A DNA stretch of 64,000 nucleotides, taken from NCBI GenBank assembly GCA_035135055.1, contig JAVFHQ010000036.1, positions 62,001 to 126,000 of the forward strand. The letters run 5' to 3'. The notes beneath the pieces are model-generated. The model was given only the letters and a program-made list of their open reading frames with translations. It had not been told where the DNA came from and ran no database searches. Shown here in pieces: positions 43,481 to 55,947 of the stretch (position 1 is its first letter; each line of letters begins with the position of its first letter). The position numbers were made by a program, and so were the translations under genes. Origin of the DNA: Oleoguttula mirabilis (taxonomy: Eukaryota; Ascomycota; Dothideomycetes; Mycosphaerellales; Teratosphaeriaceae).

Positions 43481-46400
43481 TCAAGGCTTCGTGAGCTGCT
43501 CCTTGCGGAAGTAGACGAAGTATCCCACGGGTATGCTGAGTTGGCACAGAAGACAGATCCAGAACTGTAACAGCGGTCAGCGTGATGTGCAAGGTCGTCG
43601 GCAAGACTTACTAACCCAGGCGTTATTCAGACCTGAAAGAGAGCCAGCGATGTTGGGGAAAGTGGGACCTGGCCCAACAGAGTTGAGGCCGTCAGCCCTG
43701 GCAATTATTGAGGCGACCGAACCGATGCACTGTCCAAGTCAGCAGCTATTCAGTCATCGCCCGATGTACGGTATCACTTGCCTGGCCAAACATGAGCGCC
43801 CAGCTGATGTGGACGCGGACCATCGTCTGAAGCAGCAACATGCCGATACCGACGCCCTGGATCTGGTCAAGCAGTCCGAGCCAAAGCCAGAGACACCTCG
43901 ACAGCACAGCCGACGCGACAGGACCACCGGCCCACGGCAAATCTAACACCAGAGGTTAGAGGCCATCAGAGAGATCACCCAATACGGGTTGCTTACATGT
44001 GCCGAACCCGGACGTGCCCCACCATATCTGAGCCCATCTGTAACCTTGTCAGTGGACTGTGCGTATAGATGTGGCTAGTGTACTCACCTGGGTGCCAGTA
44101 AGCCGACAGCAAAGAGCGGCAGGAACCAGCTGTGCGTGGTCGACAAGTGAGCGAAGTACATCAGTGCTAAACCCCAAAATACGACGAAGAACAGGACGAT
44201 GAGGCCGAAGGTCGCACCGCCGGAGATGTGCTTGCTCGCGAACAGGAATGACCAGTTTCTGCCGTAGGGTGCTGAGAGGAAAAGGTTCTGTATAAAGACC
44301 GCGAACCAGAACCAGAGCACAATCTTTCTTCTAAGGATAGAAGTGTAGAAGTCCGGTACGGCACCTGGCTTTTGTCTGTGGAAACTGTAAGCACAAGTAT
44401 TGATGTTCAAGAGTACGAGTCACTCACCGGTAGAAGTCTGGCAGGCCGAGAAACAACACAATCCCCACTGCCCACAGGAAGATGGACGCGGGAATACCTA
44501 TGCCTGTCAAAACACCACCGAGATCCTGGCTGGTGCCATCAGCGTTCATTGCCGTGAGTTTGTCACCCCAGGCCCAGAGTGCAACCACGTAAAGTTGCTG
44601 GGTGCCTTGAATGGCGCAAGCGCGGAATGCCCAGTCTTTAACTGGAGCGGAGCCGGTTGATCTAGAGAAAAGCGTCAGCTACAAAATGCTCCCTGCTTAA
44701 AGAACGGTTGTGGATACGGACCCAAAGTTCTGTGCGAAAAAGAGACTTCCCGAAGACGAGGCAATAGCGTACATCGCAGTGGCTCTGGGAAAGAAGGTTA
44801 GAATCCGTCTCGTATCCTCAAGGCCTGATATTTTGCTTACACATTCTGAACCCAGCCTCTACCACTGGTCGAAGAAGCATATGGCGCAAAAGCAAGCAGA
44901 AAGAACGCCATTCCGTAGAAGAACCACGGCAAGGAGAGACAGTATATAGCGGCCAGTCGACGGAACATGTACCACCACAGCAGAGTCGTTACCAGATAAA
45001 TCGAAGCGATGACGTACAGCTGAGTTGCAGTCTCACCGACTTGGCCGGAAAGGAGCGTGATCTGGTAGGAGTTGGCCGCGAGGATCTGGCCAAGCGCAAT
45101 CAGGAAAGCGTATATCGGCCAGTCACCCACTTTCGTCATCATAATCCGACGCAGTCCAGAGGGTGGCGTGTAGTTCTGCGGCAGCAGGAACTGCGACATT
45201 GGCTCCTCGGAGTCGCCACCTTCGAAGATCGAACCGGCCGGAGTGGCAGCTCTCGACGCTCCTGGTGTATTATTGCGGCTCATCTTGGCGACGTGGAGAC
45301 GGCTAAACCATTGCTTCTCGGACTTGGCCAGGTACTCCTCAACACACATCTGGCTCTCGGAGTTCTTGCCGTTGAGGTCTTCCAATCTCTTCTCAAACGT
45401 CTTGTAATACAAACCAGTCGGATCGGTGAAGAAAGGCATGAGGTCTTGTGGCTGGCCCTTCTTCTCGTCCATGATCTTGTCCGTTGCAAGCGGCTCTTGT
45501 GGTGTGAGTGTGCCAGGCGTGCCTGGCGTGTCTCCCCGGAAAGGTGTATGCGGCTGCGCGAGAAACGGAAAGCTGGTGCCGGTATCACCGCCTCCAAGTG
45601 TCTGATGGTTCTGAGCCGCACGAGCAGGAGCAGACGGCTCAGCAGCCGACCGAGTCCCATCACGGAGCCCAAAGTTGAATGTATCCGCGGTGATGGTACC
45701 CATGCGAGACCTGCGCTTGGCCTCTTCGGCACGGTCCGTGGTGATAATCTCTTCGTCTTCGATGCTACTGAGAGGCCTTCTTGCCCGCTCTTCTTCTTCA
45801 TAGGAGTTTCTGCGGGAGCTCGGGCCATTTGACCGTGACGAGGCTGGGAGGCTGCGCATGGCTGGGCCATCCTCCGGCGGCGAGTGACCAGGCCCGTGGC
45901 GCATGCCGAGAGATAGTGGTGCAGTGCGAGACGGAGTCGTCGCTCCCGAGCGAACGGGGGATGAGCTCCTGGTACCTGGGCGGCTGTGAGTAGGGGTGGT
46001 GGCTCCTCTCGGCGTTGCGTAGCCTGTCGGAGTCGCCCAGCCACTCTTTGGAGTCATCCAGCCGGGCAAGTTCGGTGTGTTCCAGCCGCTGGAGGCGGCG
46101 CTGCCGGTGTCCAGACCCATGCGTTTTGCAGATATATGTTCCATCTGCCTCTTGTGGATCTTGATTGAGGTACCTTGCAAGATCTCCAAGTCTTCCTTCC
46201 ATTGGGCGACTGGGAAACGCTGCTTTGCAGAGCGCGCTCTCATGATGGCACGAGTCTCGTAGTCGGAAGCCAAGGCGCCAGCGATAGCCATCTTGAATTG
46301 GGCCATGTTATGCTTAGTGGTTGTCGACTCAACGGTGTACCACCAACCTGGCATCTGTCCGAGACCACCAACACGAGAACCGACACCAAGAGCGCCCTTC

Positions 46401-49400
46401 CTTCCAAATTCGACAGCAACAAGACCAAACGGCTCGTCTCTGCTAGGAATGAGCGCAAACTCTGCGCCGGAGAAGATAAATGGCGGCAGGGCAGTGAACT
46501 CTGGCTTCGAGTAGACGCGGCCTGGATACTTCTTCATCATAACGTCCAACTTGAGGGCAGCAAACGTGCCGTAAAGATCAATGGTCGGTCCGATTGCGAT
46601 AAGCTGAGTGTGCGGGTGTGCCTCCAGTACACCAGGGAAGACATCGGCGATGAGATCAATACCCTTCTGCATGGACCAGCGACCAACGAAGACGAACAAG
46701 TCTGCGTCCGCACGCTGCTCGAGGTTAGCCCATTCCTGCGCCTGACGTTTGAGCCCAGCACGGCCGCTTTCGTACACTGGGTCGATCTGGATGTCGTTCG
46801 GGTCGGCGAGCTTCTTGTCCCATTCGGCGATATCAGATGGATCTGGATTGGGGAGGGCGCCAATCTTCTTTAAACCCCAGAAGATCGGGTAACGTGCCCA
46901 GGACCGTTTGCCGTACTTCTTACTGACACCCACGGCACCAAAGCCCTTCTGGTGAATGCGCAATATACTTGCTCCAGCGTGCAGCAGGTTGAAAACTTCT
47001 CCGAATTGAATGTAGCGTTGGACGACCGGCTGTGGCAGGTTGAAGACGGAGCAAATCTCGTCGACTTCGCGCGGGTTCCTCATTGGCCAAAGACCCTGGA
47101 ACTCGGCGTTGTGGAGCGACAGACAACATGGCATCGTATCAGGCAACAGGTAGAGCGGAGCGACAGTGCCGTGGTAGTCGTTGATGTGATACAGGTCGAC
47201 CGGAAATCGTCGCATGGCCTCAGCAATACACTGGTTCCAGGCGGAGTAGTAAATGGCGCTGTCGAGATCGTCCATACGAGCTGGGTATGGCTCTTTCGAC
47301 GTCTGCCTGCGGAATACCGGTGCATCAAGAAGCATGTAGGTGATGTTGCTCAGCTTGTGGTACTGGACCTGAACCTCGTAGGTACGGCCGAGGATGGTAA
47401 CATCGATAGGCAAGCCGGGTGTGTCAACGGGGTAGTCAATACCACCGGCGCACGGGACCACCCACACCAAGTCTTGATGTTGCAAGTTCTTTCCCATCAA
47501 TTGCGCCATGACACCGAGACCACCGATTTTGACTTTGATGTTCCAGTCGGAGATGTCGTACTCCATAGTGCCGATAAGCACAGTCCTGCGACTGCCTTCG
47601 ATGGTAGCGCCAGCGGTGAAGCCATCCAGGATGACGGACCCTCGAGGTCCACCGTCGTTCATGCTTGGACTGAGCGCTCTCGGGGTTCCGGCATCACTGT
47701 TCTTCTCGTCGAGTTTGTCGCGGCCGAAAACACGCTTGACAATAGCTATCGGCAGGATATCCTTCTTGTCCTCGAGACCGATTTGGTTGAACTTGACGCC
47801 GTAGAAATAATGGATGTATAGCACCACACCAGTCACGGCAGTGCAGACGGGGATGATGGCGAGGAGAAACCACAGTGCGAGCTGTGTATACCTGCTGCCG
47901 ACACCAACCAGGTAGTAGCGGTAGTCTGCATCGTTGAACAGGATGCGCCAGGCGAGGTGTGGCGATGAGGGACCGTAGTTCGTGATGTTGACGACCGTCT
48001 CCTCGAGGGAGGTAGGCGCAATGCGATCGAGGACAGTGTCGTTGTCGACATCGCCGAAAGCAAAGCTGACGTCTGGCTCGCCGTTCGTAGCCATACCCCA
48101 AACGTTGACCTGGAACTGGGATGGCCACTCGGTCAAAAAGTCGTAGTGCCAGGTGCCGTTGTCGAGCTGCTTCATCTCATTTGGTAGACCGGAGTCGTAG
48201 CCGTACTGGTTGAAGGAACCATGAATGAAGAGGTGGGGGAAGCGTCGTATGGGACCGTCACTTCCAGCAAGGTCGCCTTCAATCACGTGGCTACTGCTGC
48301 CAGCAGTTGAAGACCAGTACTGCACTTGGACGTGATCTCCAGACCACGTCTGTAGCTTGGTACCCGTCCATTCCTGCGATGGGAGAGTTGCATTGCCAGC
48401 GACGTAAGTCAGCCAGTCAGACCACACACCACCAAAGGACATGCTGTAGCGCCACTTATCGGCACCCGGCGCCTTGTGGTTAACAAAGAATCCAGAGTAG
48501 GTGTCAGAAGCCAGGTCACGTTTGTTTGTCTCGGTCTTGAAGAGTAGCGAGGTGCTGTAATTGGCAGACGTCGGGAACACAATCGGGTTGTCTGCTTGGC
48601 CAATGCGGAACATGAAGTGGTCATTGGAGTTCGTCGCGGCGTCCTTGTCCGCGTTCGTAACGTTCTTGACGTTGACCATATGTACTCCGTCATATACATT
48701 TTCCAATGTAGCTCGTACGCGCCAGATGGAGGGACTGGGACCGTAGTAGTAGGCTTCGAACTCCGGATCGATGGTCACGCAATCAATGCTGCTGGTCTTT
48801 AGCGAGGCCTGCTTGCCAGACTCGGTCGTAGAATTGACGCTGAAGCCGTCCTGGAATGAATCGCAATCCATTTGCGAAGAAAAGCGGACTTCGATGTCGA
48901 CTGAGCTTGCCTCGTCGGAGCTGGTGTTCGAAAGAATGCGTGCATCATGACCAGGCAGGAACTTGGTAATCACCGGAGATGGAGCGAGCCAGCTATCGAG
49001 AGGTACGAACGCCTTGAAGCCGTAAAGCGTCATGTTGATACGCTCGAGGCATCCGTTCACGTTGGTGGAGCCCTCAATGCCCAGCTGCGCGCTGGAGTTC
49101 ACAGTCGACCACTCGTCGAACGGATAGAATAGATTCTTGACCACGGTTCCAGAATCGAATGGCGAAATGATAGCCTCGGTGTCGGAGCTGCAATCCGAGG
49201 TGTAGTTCGTTGAACCGTTGTAATTCGAGTACAATAGCCACACACCTTGGTTGCCGCCGACGGTGCCCTCGTCTGTGAAATTCTGGATGCCTTCCATGCG
49301 GCCTCTCAACACACTCCAGAGACCGGTCTCGGTCGGGGAACCATCGGAACCGGGCAGGGTGTAGTTGAAGGTCTGCTTAGAAAGCTCGTTCACCGTCCAT

Positions 49401-51157
49401 CCGTCATTCAGCACCGGGAAGCGGCGTCGCATCTCGTACATCTCCTTATGCATACCGTACAATGGGTGCGACGCGTCACGGTGGTCAAGGCTAACTTTGT
49501 CGTCCTGGCAAGCGTAGCGCGAGCTGTTGAAGGGCGCATTGTTCAAGTTGGCGTCAGGCACCACGTGGCAACCATGCATCTGCCAAGCCTGAGCTGAAGA
49601 CATTGACCCACGCCCGTACACGTAGTTGCTGGCCGTGTTGTCCAGCGTGTAGAAAGCCTGCTCTTCACCCCAGGTGACCAATGGAATACCGGGCATGAGC
49701 AGAGTGACAACGAAGTCACCCAGAAGCTGGCGCTCGGTGCCGTTGGTCAGACCCGGCCAGCGCAGAACGTCCTGATTGGAGACACCGTACATATGGCGCG
49801 GATCGAATTTGCCGGTGTTCGCGTTCATCAGGTCGTTTGTCTGCATGAACGTACCCCACTGCTGCTGAAAGTTGACTGGAGCGTCATCGGCTGCCAACAA
49901 GTCACCGTCCAGCCCGAGAAAGCGCATCAGGCCGCGATAGACAGAGTAATGGAACGCCGCTGCGTCCAAAGCTTGGTGTCCGTGATCACGGATGTAGTCC
50001 GTGTCGTTCGAGGTCACGGCTAGCGTGAGGTTGTCCATGGACATACCCGGCTCCTTGCCTCTTCCCAAGTATACCGCGCCATCCGCGTTGCCGTTCACGA
50101 TTTCGCCCACAACGAAGAAGTTGTCCTTTCCGACTTTTGCGGCGCACTCTCTCTGGTAGTGCGAGAAGTTGCCCAGTGGGTCCACGGTGATTTGCATGGC
50201 CTTGTCCAAACGGAAGCCATCAATATCCAGACCCTGAATCAGCATGCAGGAGAAGTGATTCAGCTTGTCTAAGACCTCCGGTCTCCACTCCCGCAGGCGA
50301 TCCTGGACACCGTTGAACTTCGACAACTGCTTCTGCCATTCCGGGTACACGCCGAAGGCTCCAACCTCACCGTACTGGTCAAACTCGCTGTCCATGCACC
50401 CAACCATTGCCTGGGTGTCGTTGTCGTCAATCTGGTTCCCGCCTTGATCCCAGAAACGCGGGTAGGAGTAGCTGCAGGTGTCCTCGAAGTTGTTGGAGTG
50501 CGAGTAGTCTCTGTAGACAAAATCGGTCTTGTAGCTCATGTGATGCTCGGTGTAGGACCACGGCGTGCTGCTGTTGGCGTAGCCTTTGAAGGCGAAGAGG
50601 TCGGACATGGTAGCCATGGTGTTGTCGAAGATGACATACATGCCCATATCGTGCACGGCCTGGATGGCCTCGCGGTACTGCGCGATGGTGCCGAGGTGGT
50701 GGTCGAGGATGGTATGGTCGTACGGACTGTACTGATCTGCCTCCCATGGCATGTTGAGGAAGTTGCTACCGGCAATGTACAGGCCGCGGATGCCCATGCC
50801 ATAGATGTAGTCGAGCGAGTCCTGCAGACCCTTCATGTCTCCTCCGTGCCGTAGCTGAGTGCCATACACATCGTGCTCCCAGGATGTGCCGTTCGCGTTG
50901 TCATTGGTAGGATCGCCGTTTACGAATCTGTCGAGAAAGAAGCTGTAGAAGGGCATGCGCCAGTTCGTGGGACTGGCGGTATAGCTGTGGTCTGAAGGCC
51001 AAGCCGGTACCGTGTACTCCAGGGGGCCAGAGGCATCTTGGTTGGCGTTCAGATTCCAGTCTACCTCTGCCTCGTCGTACCAGGAGGCGGAGGTGAAGGA
51101 CGAGAGAGATGCGAGCGTGAGCAGCCAGGTAGTCCGGAACATGGTGTGGGACCGCAC
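43481..51157 (-). CDS. ags1: alpha-1,3-glucan synthase
   Basis: Makes cell-wall alpha-1,3-glucan at the plasma membrane. Eight exons (51157-44841, 44784-44722, 44661-44428, 44375-44088, 44037-43997, 43942-43782, 43729-43616, 43564-43481) join in frame to 2433 residues, the usual family length. Order of parts: signal peptide (FRTTWLLTLASLSSFTSASW); extracellular GH13 domain (MPFYSFFLDRFVNGDPTNDN, GLDIDGFRLDKAMQ); a membrane helix near residue 1100 (LWFLLAIIPVCTAVTGVVLY); cytosolic GT5 synthase (HINDYHGTVAPLYL, QKGIDLIADVFPGVLEAHP, DEPFGLVAVEFGRKG); a disordered linker with Ser/Pro/Thr; and a multi-span C-terminal domain from residue about 2000 ending RKEQLTKP. The last large intron but one has a GC donor (ccag then gcaagt after 43782). 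A second ATG lies five codons in. The gene is divergent from a GH13 amylase. Confidence 0.95.
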
Positions 51158-52006
51158 CCGAAGCTCGAGGTGCCGCGACAGCTGCTCTTGGGTAGAGAAT
51201 GCTCTATGCGATACGCATGTGAAAGGCTTCAGGTGATGGAACAGAACGTGTCCGGCCGGGTCGTATCAAACAGCGCGAGCTCCGAACAACGATGAACACG
51301 CCTGGTGCTCGTGAGGTGGGTGATGTCAAGGCAAGAAGCGGCGCAGGTGGATGGGTGCCAGGGTGGAGTGGAGTAGCGTAGGTGGGTGGGTTTAAGAGTC
51401 AAGTCAACGAGAGTGTGCCCAGGAGTTAGAAGAGAGGTCTTTGAAGATGGGCGTGGAGGCTCGGCGGCGTGAGGAGTGGCCACTGGCAAGATTATTCACC
51501 AAGATTGAAGACGAACGTCCACTAGAAAAAGCTTGACCGACGTTGGGCAAGAGGGATGCGCCGGCTGGCGCACATCTCTCCAAGATTCGCACCAGGGCCG
51601 TACGGCGGCACGGGATGTTGACGGCGCTGGCCATTTATGTTGGCGTGTGCGCTTCTGCTAACGGCCCGGGATCATGACAGGGTATAAGAGCATGCAGAAA
51701 CCGGAGCCCCCAGCCAGCCCGGGAAGCAGACTATGCCCTGGAAAGCGTGATGAGATGTAATGACGACCCGCCTGCGAGCTTGGCCGGAAGGGCCTGTTGA
51801 CGAACTTCGATAACAGCGTTACAGTGCTATCACTGCTGTGACATTGTCCACTAAACAGTGACCAAACGCGTGGAAAACACGACTGGAGTTTTCACTTTTC
51901 ACTGTGCAGGATGAGGGCGGCCCCTGAGAGGCTCCACAGAACAGAGTGGCGCACTGGCGCGGCGGGAGGTCCGATCATCCGAGGAAAAGAGACGGTTCTG
52001 CCGCCA
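51158..52006. other. ags1 upstream region
   Basis: Start of the 2.85 kb spacer between ags1 and the amylase gene. It should hold the ags1 promoter and leader. No gene recognised. Confidence 0.5.
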
Positions 52007-52018
52007 GGTCGTTTCACC
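52007..52018. repeat. left 12-bp target-site duplication
   Basis: ggtcgtttcacc, directly abutting the left inverted repeat. The identical 12 bases occur at 52462-52473 after the right inverted repeat. Confidence 0.8.
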
Positions 52019-52461
52019 AGCAAATGTTTAACATGCCAGAAATACTGGCCTGTCGTGTTTATCATGCCAGTAATCCTACGATGACAGCGTATCTATCTTT
52101 CTTATCTAATCTATAGTCAATGTTGTTAATCAAATGTATCAAATTTGGAAGTAATACCTTATCTTCGTAAGGCGGCAACGCTGTCTCCTCGTACCTCGTC
52201 GGCGTCGCTATTTTACATTCTACTAGGACTTTACACGACGCGCTTGCCTCGCGCGCGAGGGTATCGTACGTCGCCGTAGTATATAGGGACAAGTCCTAGC
52301 TACTACAACTCGGTACTCACTGCCCTCGTTCCTCGGCTCGCTTGCGTTACGTTAGAGCAAAGTACTCCGGGAGAGGAAAAGACGTAGATAAGCTGGCATC
52401 GTAGGATTGCTGGCATAATAATCACGACAGGCTAGTTTTGCTGGCATGTTAAACATTTGCT
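52019..52461. mobile_element. 443-bp inverted-repeat (MITE-like) DNA transposon
   Basis: Terminal inverted repeats of at least 65 bp: 52019-52083 starts agcaaatgtttaacatgcca and 52397-52461 ends with its complement tggcatgttaaacatttgct; the two differ at only a few positions, and weaker similarity continues about 25 bases inward. A perfect 12-bp direct repeat flanks the element. The interior is AT-richer than the surroundings. It contains one 76-codon minus-strand ORF (52062-52292) without a recognisable transposase motif, so the element is probably non-autonomous. Target duplications of 9-12 bp suggest a Mutator-like mobiliser, but the superfamily is not established. It lies in the shared upstream region of ags1 and the amylase gene. 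Confidence 0.85.
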
Positions 52462-52473
52462 GGTCGTTTCACC
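52462..52473. repeat. right 12-bp target-site duplication
   Basis: Second copy of ggtcgtttcacc, immediately after the right inverted repeat. Confidence 0.8.
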
Positions 52474-54009
52474 GTTTCACAGGATCCCACCAGGGACGAC
52501 GCCGAAGATGATGCGATCGATTGCAGTGTAGCCTGCCATGCCGTGCGACCTTTCAAACCGCTGACGTATCACACAGTCAGAGGCTCGGACTTAGAGCCTC
52601 AGACTCGAGAGCAAACAGCAAAGTTCGTGCCGGCTGACCGTCGCTCAGCACTGACGTCGAGATGAGGTTTCTGCTCAGGTCCGAATCGTCCGATGTACCT
52701 GCAGCAGCGTGCTGCGTGGCCACCGGTAGCTGCTGCGTGGCCACCGGTAGCGGGCCCGGCGAGAACTGGAAAAGGCCCAAGCCAGCCCTAACCTTCCCAG
52801 CCTATGTGGCCTCGTCACTGATAAGGCTCAAATTGCTCCAGACTCATCAAGTCTCAACTCTCAAGCCTCAAGGACGCTCCGCGGCTCTGCTATGGTCCAT
52901 TCATGAGTCCATGGCGCCGCGAAGACGTGATCCCAATGGGCGAATACAGCACTGCCCGTAAAGGTACGAATCAATAATGTGCGTTCAACGTCGCACCGTT
53001 GGACGGTTGGAGGCTTGGAGTGACAGCCGCTGGATGGTAGGGCTATAGTGGAGTCGAGACAATCGACTATCAAGGCAAACGTTTCACGAATGCACCAATG
53101 CGTGAGTCCGCCCACTTTATGAACCGGCTCCTGCTCGGCATATGATCAGCATTATGATGAAGGCGAAAGACAAGAATAATCTGCCCTGTTTCAGGATGAT
53201 ACGCCAGTGTGAAAGTGAAAGGGGCTGGTGGGACCCAAGTCGTCAAGGTGCGGAATCTAAGTGGTGCGAGTGCGTGGGGCTCTGGCCGGGATCTTCAACG
53301 GCGCCGGCGCCCTACGCTCTAGGACCCTTCAGCCTGAGGCTTCAGGCTTCCGCAAAGTTCCTCTGCTCGCGTTTATTACTTAAAATTACGGGAGCTAAGG
53401 AAGGCCGCGACCGCCGAGAGTAGCGCCTTGGAAGTTGGGACCTCTTCGCCGACAGGAACCTGCACGGCGCCACAACCACAAATTCGTCGACAGGTACTCG
53501 GCTTCGAAACACCAAACGCGGCGCGAAAGGCTCTGTGCACAAAGCGGGGCTCCCTCGAGGCTTGCATGGTGACGAAAATCTCGGTGATGCCCAGATTGGT
53601 CCCTGTTGAAGCATGAGTAAACGTCTGCGATTTCGCGGGCCTTGATCCGCCAGCGGCCTTTCATTGGTTATCAGTGGGTCAAACAACTAGTTCCTAGTGA
53701 CGCGCGCTGCTCGCAGAACGAACGCGCAATCGATACCGTAGCCAAGCGACGTGTCAAGGACTCGACCCTCTCAGGACCAGATCTGGGAGTCGCCGCGGCG
53801 GCCACGCACGACCATGTGGTTGCCCAGCGTTGAACTACTGGAGAAGAGATAGTCCCTTGAGGCTAGCGAGGAGCGATATCTTCGCTGTAGGATGTATAGA
53901 ATACAAGGACATTCACCAGTGAGCTCCTGTACCTCCTCATCAATCTAACTCTTTCGTCACACTGCAGCCTGTGGCCTGCCGCTCCTTACTAAGGTCAACG
54001 ATCGCAATA
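52474..54009. other. amylase upstream region
   Basis: No gene supported between the transposon and the amylase start. A perfect 21-bp tandem duplication (tgctgcgtggccaccggtag plus c) is listed separately. The last few hundred bases should contain the amylase promoter. Confidence 0.5.
52711..52752. repeat. 21-bp perfect tandem duplication
   Basis: Two identical head-to-tail copies of a 21-base unit beginning tgctgcgtggccaccggta. The perfect identity suggests a recent event. Confidence 0.85.
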
Positions 54010-55947
54010 ATGGCAACCCCTCTTCCGCATGCACGTTTCGCCACTCTGGGCCTTCTACTGTTTTCGTTTTTCCTTGGCTCATCGCTGGCGGCGTCCGCTG
54101 CCGAGTGGCGCACTCGGTCCATCTACCAAATCCTGACCGACCGTTTTGTGTATGGCGACGGTACCGATGGCACGCCACCAACGTGCGGCGTCTTGGACGG
54201 ACTCTACTGTGGCGGCACTTGGCAAGGAATAAAGTCGCGACTGGGTGAGCAAAAGACTCATTCATGAGACATGAGATGGTTGCTAACCTCCTGATCCTAA
54301 AGACTATATCACTGGCATGGGATTTGATGCGATCTGGATTTCGCCCATTGTTCAGAATCTCGACAAGGAAACCGGAGATGGCGAGGCGTACACTGGCTAC
54401 TGGGCGCATGACATTTACGCGCTCAACTCCCACTTTGGCACGGAAGACGATCTGAAGGAGCTCATCGCTGAACTTCATGCGCGTGACATGCTGTTGATGC
54501 TGGACATTGTCGTTAATCACATGGGTTATGCTGGTGCCGGCGAGGACGTGGACTACTCGGTTTTCAACCCGTTCAACGATGAGAAATACTTTCACGACTA
54601 CTGCGAGATTTCCGACGATACCAACCAGACCAATGTGGAGGTGTGCTGGCTCGGGGACGATCTGGTCACGCTGGTGGACCTCCGTACAGAAGATGATGAT
54701 GTGCAGGCAATGCTCGGAACCTGGATCTCCAGCTTGGTCACCAACTATTCCATCGACGGCTTGCGCATCGACACCTCACTCAATGTGGAACCATCCTTCT
54801 TCGCCGACTTTGTGAGCACTGCCGGGATTTTTGCGACGGGCGAGGTCATGTCCGATAACGACACTCTCGCATGCACTTGGTCAGAGACCATCGGCAGCAT
54901 CCTCAACTATCCGATCTACTACACACTCACCGCTGCCTTTGAGAGCAATGATGGCAGTATCGATGATCTCGTCGAGACCATAAACTCGGTCAAGGGGACC
55001 TGTGGGAACTCGACCTCATTCGGCAGCTTTTCAGAGAATCACGACGTGGCGCGGTTCGCTTCGCTCACTGACGACTTGGCGCTTGCGAAGAACATCATCA
55101 CGTAAGAGGTTATCCGAACCAATCATTTGTCAGAGATTACATGGTTCTAACCTTCTGTCTTAGGTACACATTCCTGGCCGATGGCATACCAATCATCTAC
55201 CAAGGGCAGGAGCAGCGCCAGTACGGCAGTATCGACCCCTACTACAACCGCGCGCCGTTGTGGGAAGCATCCTACAATAAATCTTCGCCACTTTACGAAC
55301 ATATCGCCACGCTGAACCAGTTCCGACAGCACGTCATAAGCGTCGCCACGAATTACACCGAATATATGGCGGAGGTCATCTATCAGGATACGCATTCGTT
55401 GGCCACGCGCAAGGGTTTCAATGGCACTCAGGTCATCACCCTGATGACCAACACTGGCGAGGATGCCGAATACACCGAGCTCTCAATTTCCGGCCACGGA
55501 TTCAGCGCAGGCACAGTGCTCACAGAGATTTTGACGTGCACGAACCTCACCGTGAACGCAACCGGCTACTTGATTGTGCCCACGTTTGCCGGTACGCCAA
55601 AGGTTCTTTATCCTGCAAAGCACCTAAAGAGCGCAGCCCTGTGCGGTTCCGAGGATGCCAGCGAGCCCTTGCCCAGTGCAACCACCGTCACGACCGCCGT
55701 TCACACTACGATCAATGGCCAAGCGACTGCGATCTCGACCACCGAGGTTATACCACTATCTACAGCAACGGCCAAGACCTCGACCAGGGCTCTTGGCGCG
55801 GCCGACAGTTTATCTGCAGACATGTCGCTAGTCGGGTCCGTGGCCGTGCTTGCCACGGTTGCGACAACGGGCTATCGCGTGCTGGGTCCGCTTTCTGCTG
55901 CTGCCGGGACGCGGGCACACCACGGGCACGGTCCTCACTGGAGCTGA
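54010..55947 (+). CDS. amyD: GH13 alpha-amylase-like protein, AmyD type
   Basis: Relatives in Aspergillus (AmyD/AgtA) are wall-associated alpha-glucan-acting enzymes encoded next to alpha-1,3-glucan synthase. Exons 54010-54244, 54303-55101 and 55164-55947 give 605 residues. An ATG at 54010 starts a signal peptide (ARFATLGLLLFSFFLGSSLA). GH13 regions: I, LDIVVNHMG; II, GLRIDTSLNVEP with the nucleophile Asp; III, ATGEVMSD with the acid/base Glu; IV, SFSENHDVARF. In region II the Lys-His pair found in Taka-amylase (DTVKHV) is replaced by Leu-Asn, so substrate binding probably differs. Several N-glycosylation sites (NQTN, NYS, NST) fit secretion. A Ser/Thr-rich stretch and a hydrophobic segment (LVGSVAVLATVATTGYRVL) close the protein, but a polar HHGHGPHWS tail follows, so a GPI anchor is only possible. 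It is divergent from ags1. Confidence 0.9.

Noticed and set aside
44837..51157. many 60-290-codon plus-strand ORFs opposite ags1
   Set aside because: Shadows of a long coding exon; none carries a recognisable domain.
53971..54009. amylase start at 53971
   Set aside because: The codon is GTG; the ATG at 54010 directly precedes a normal signal peptide.
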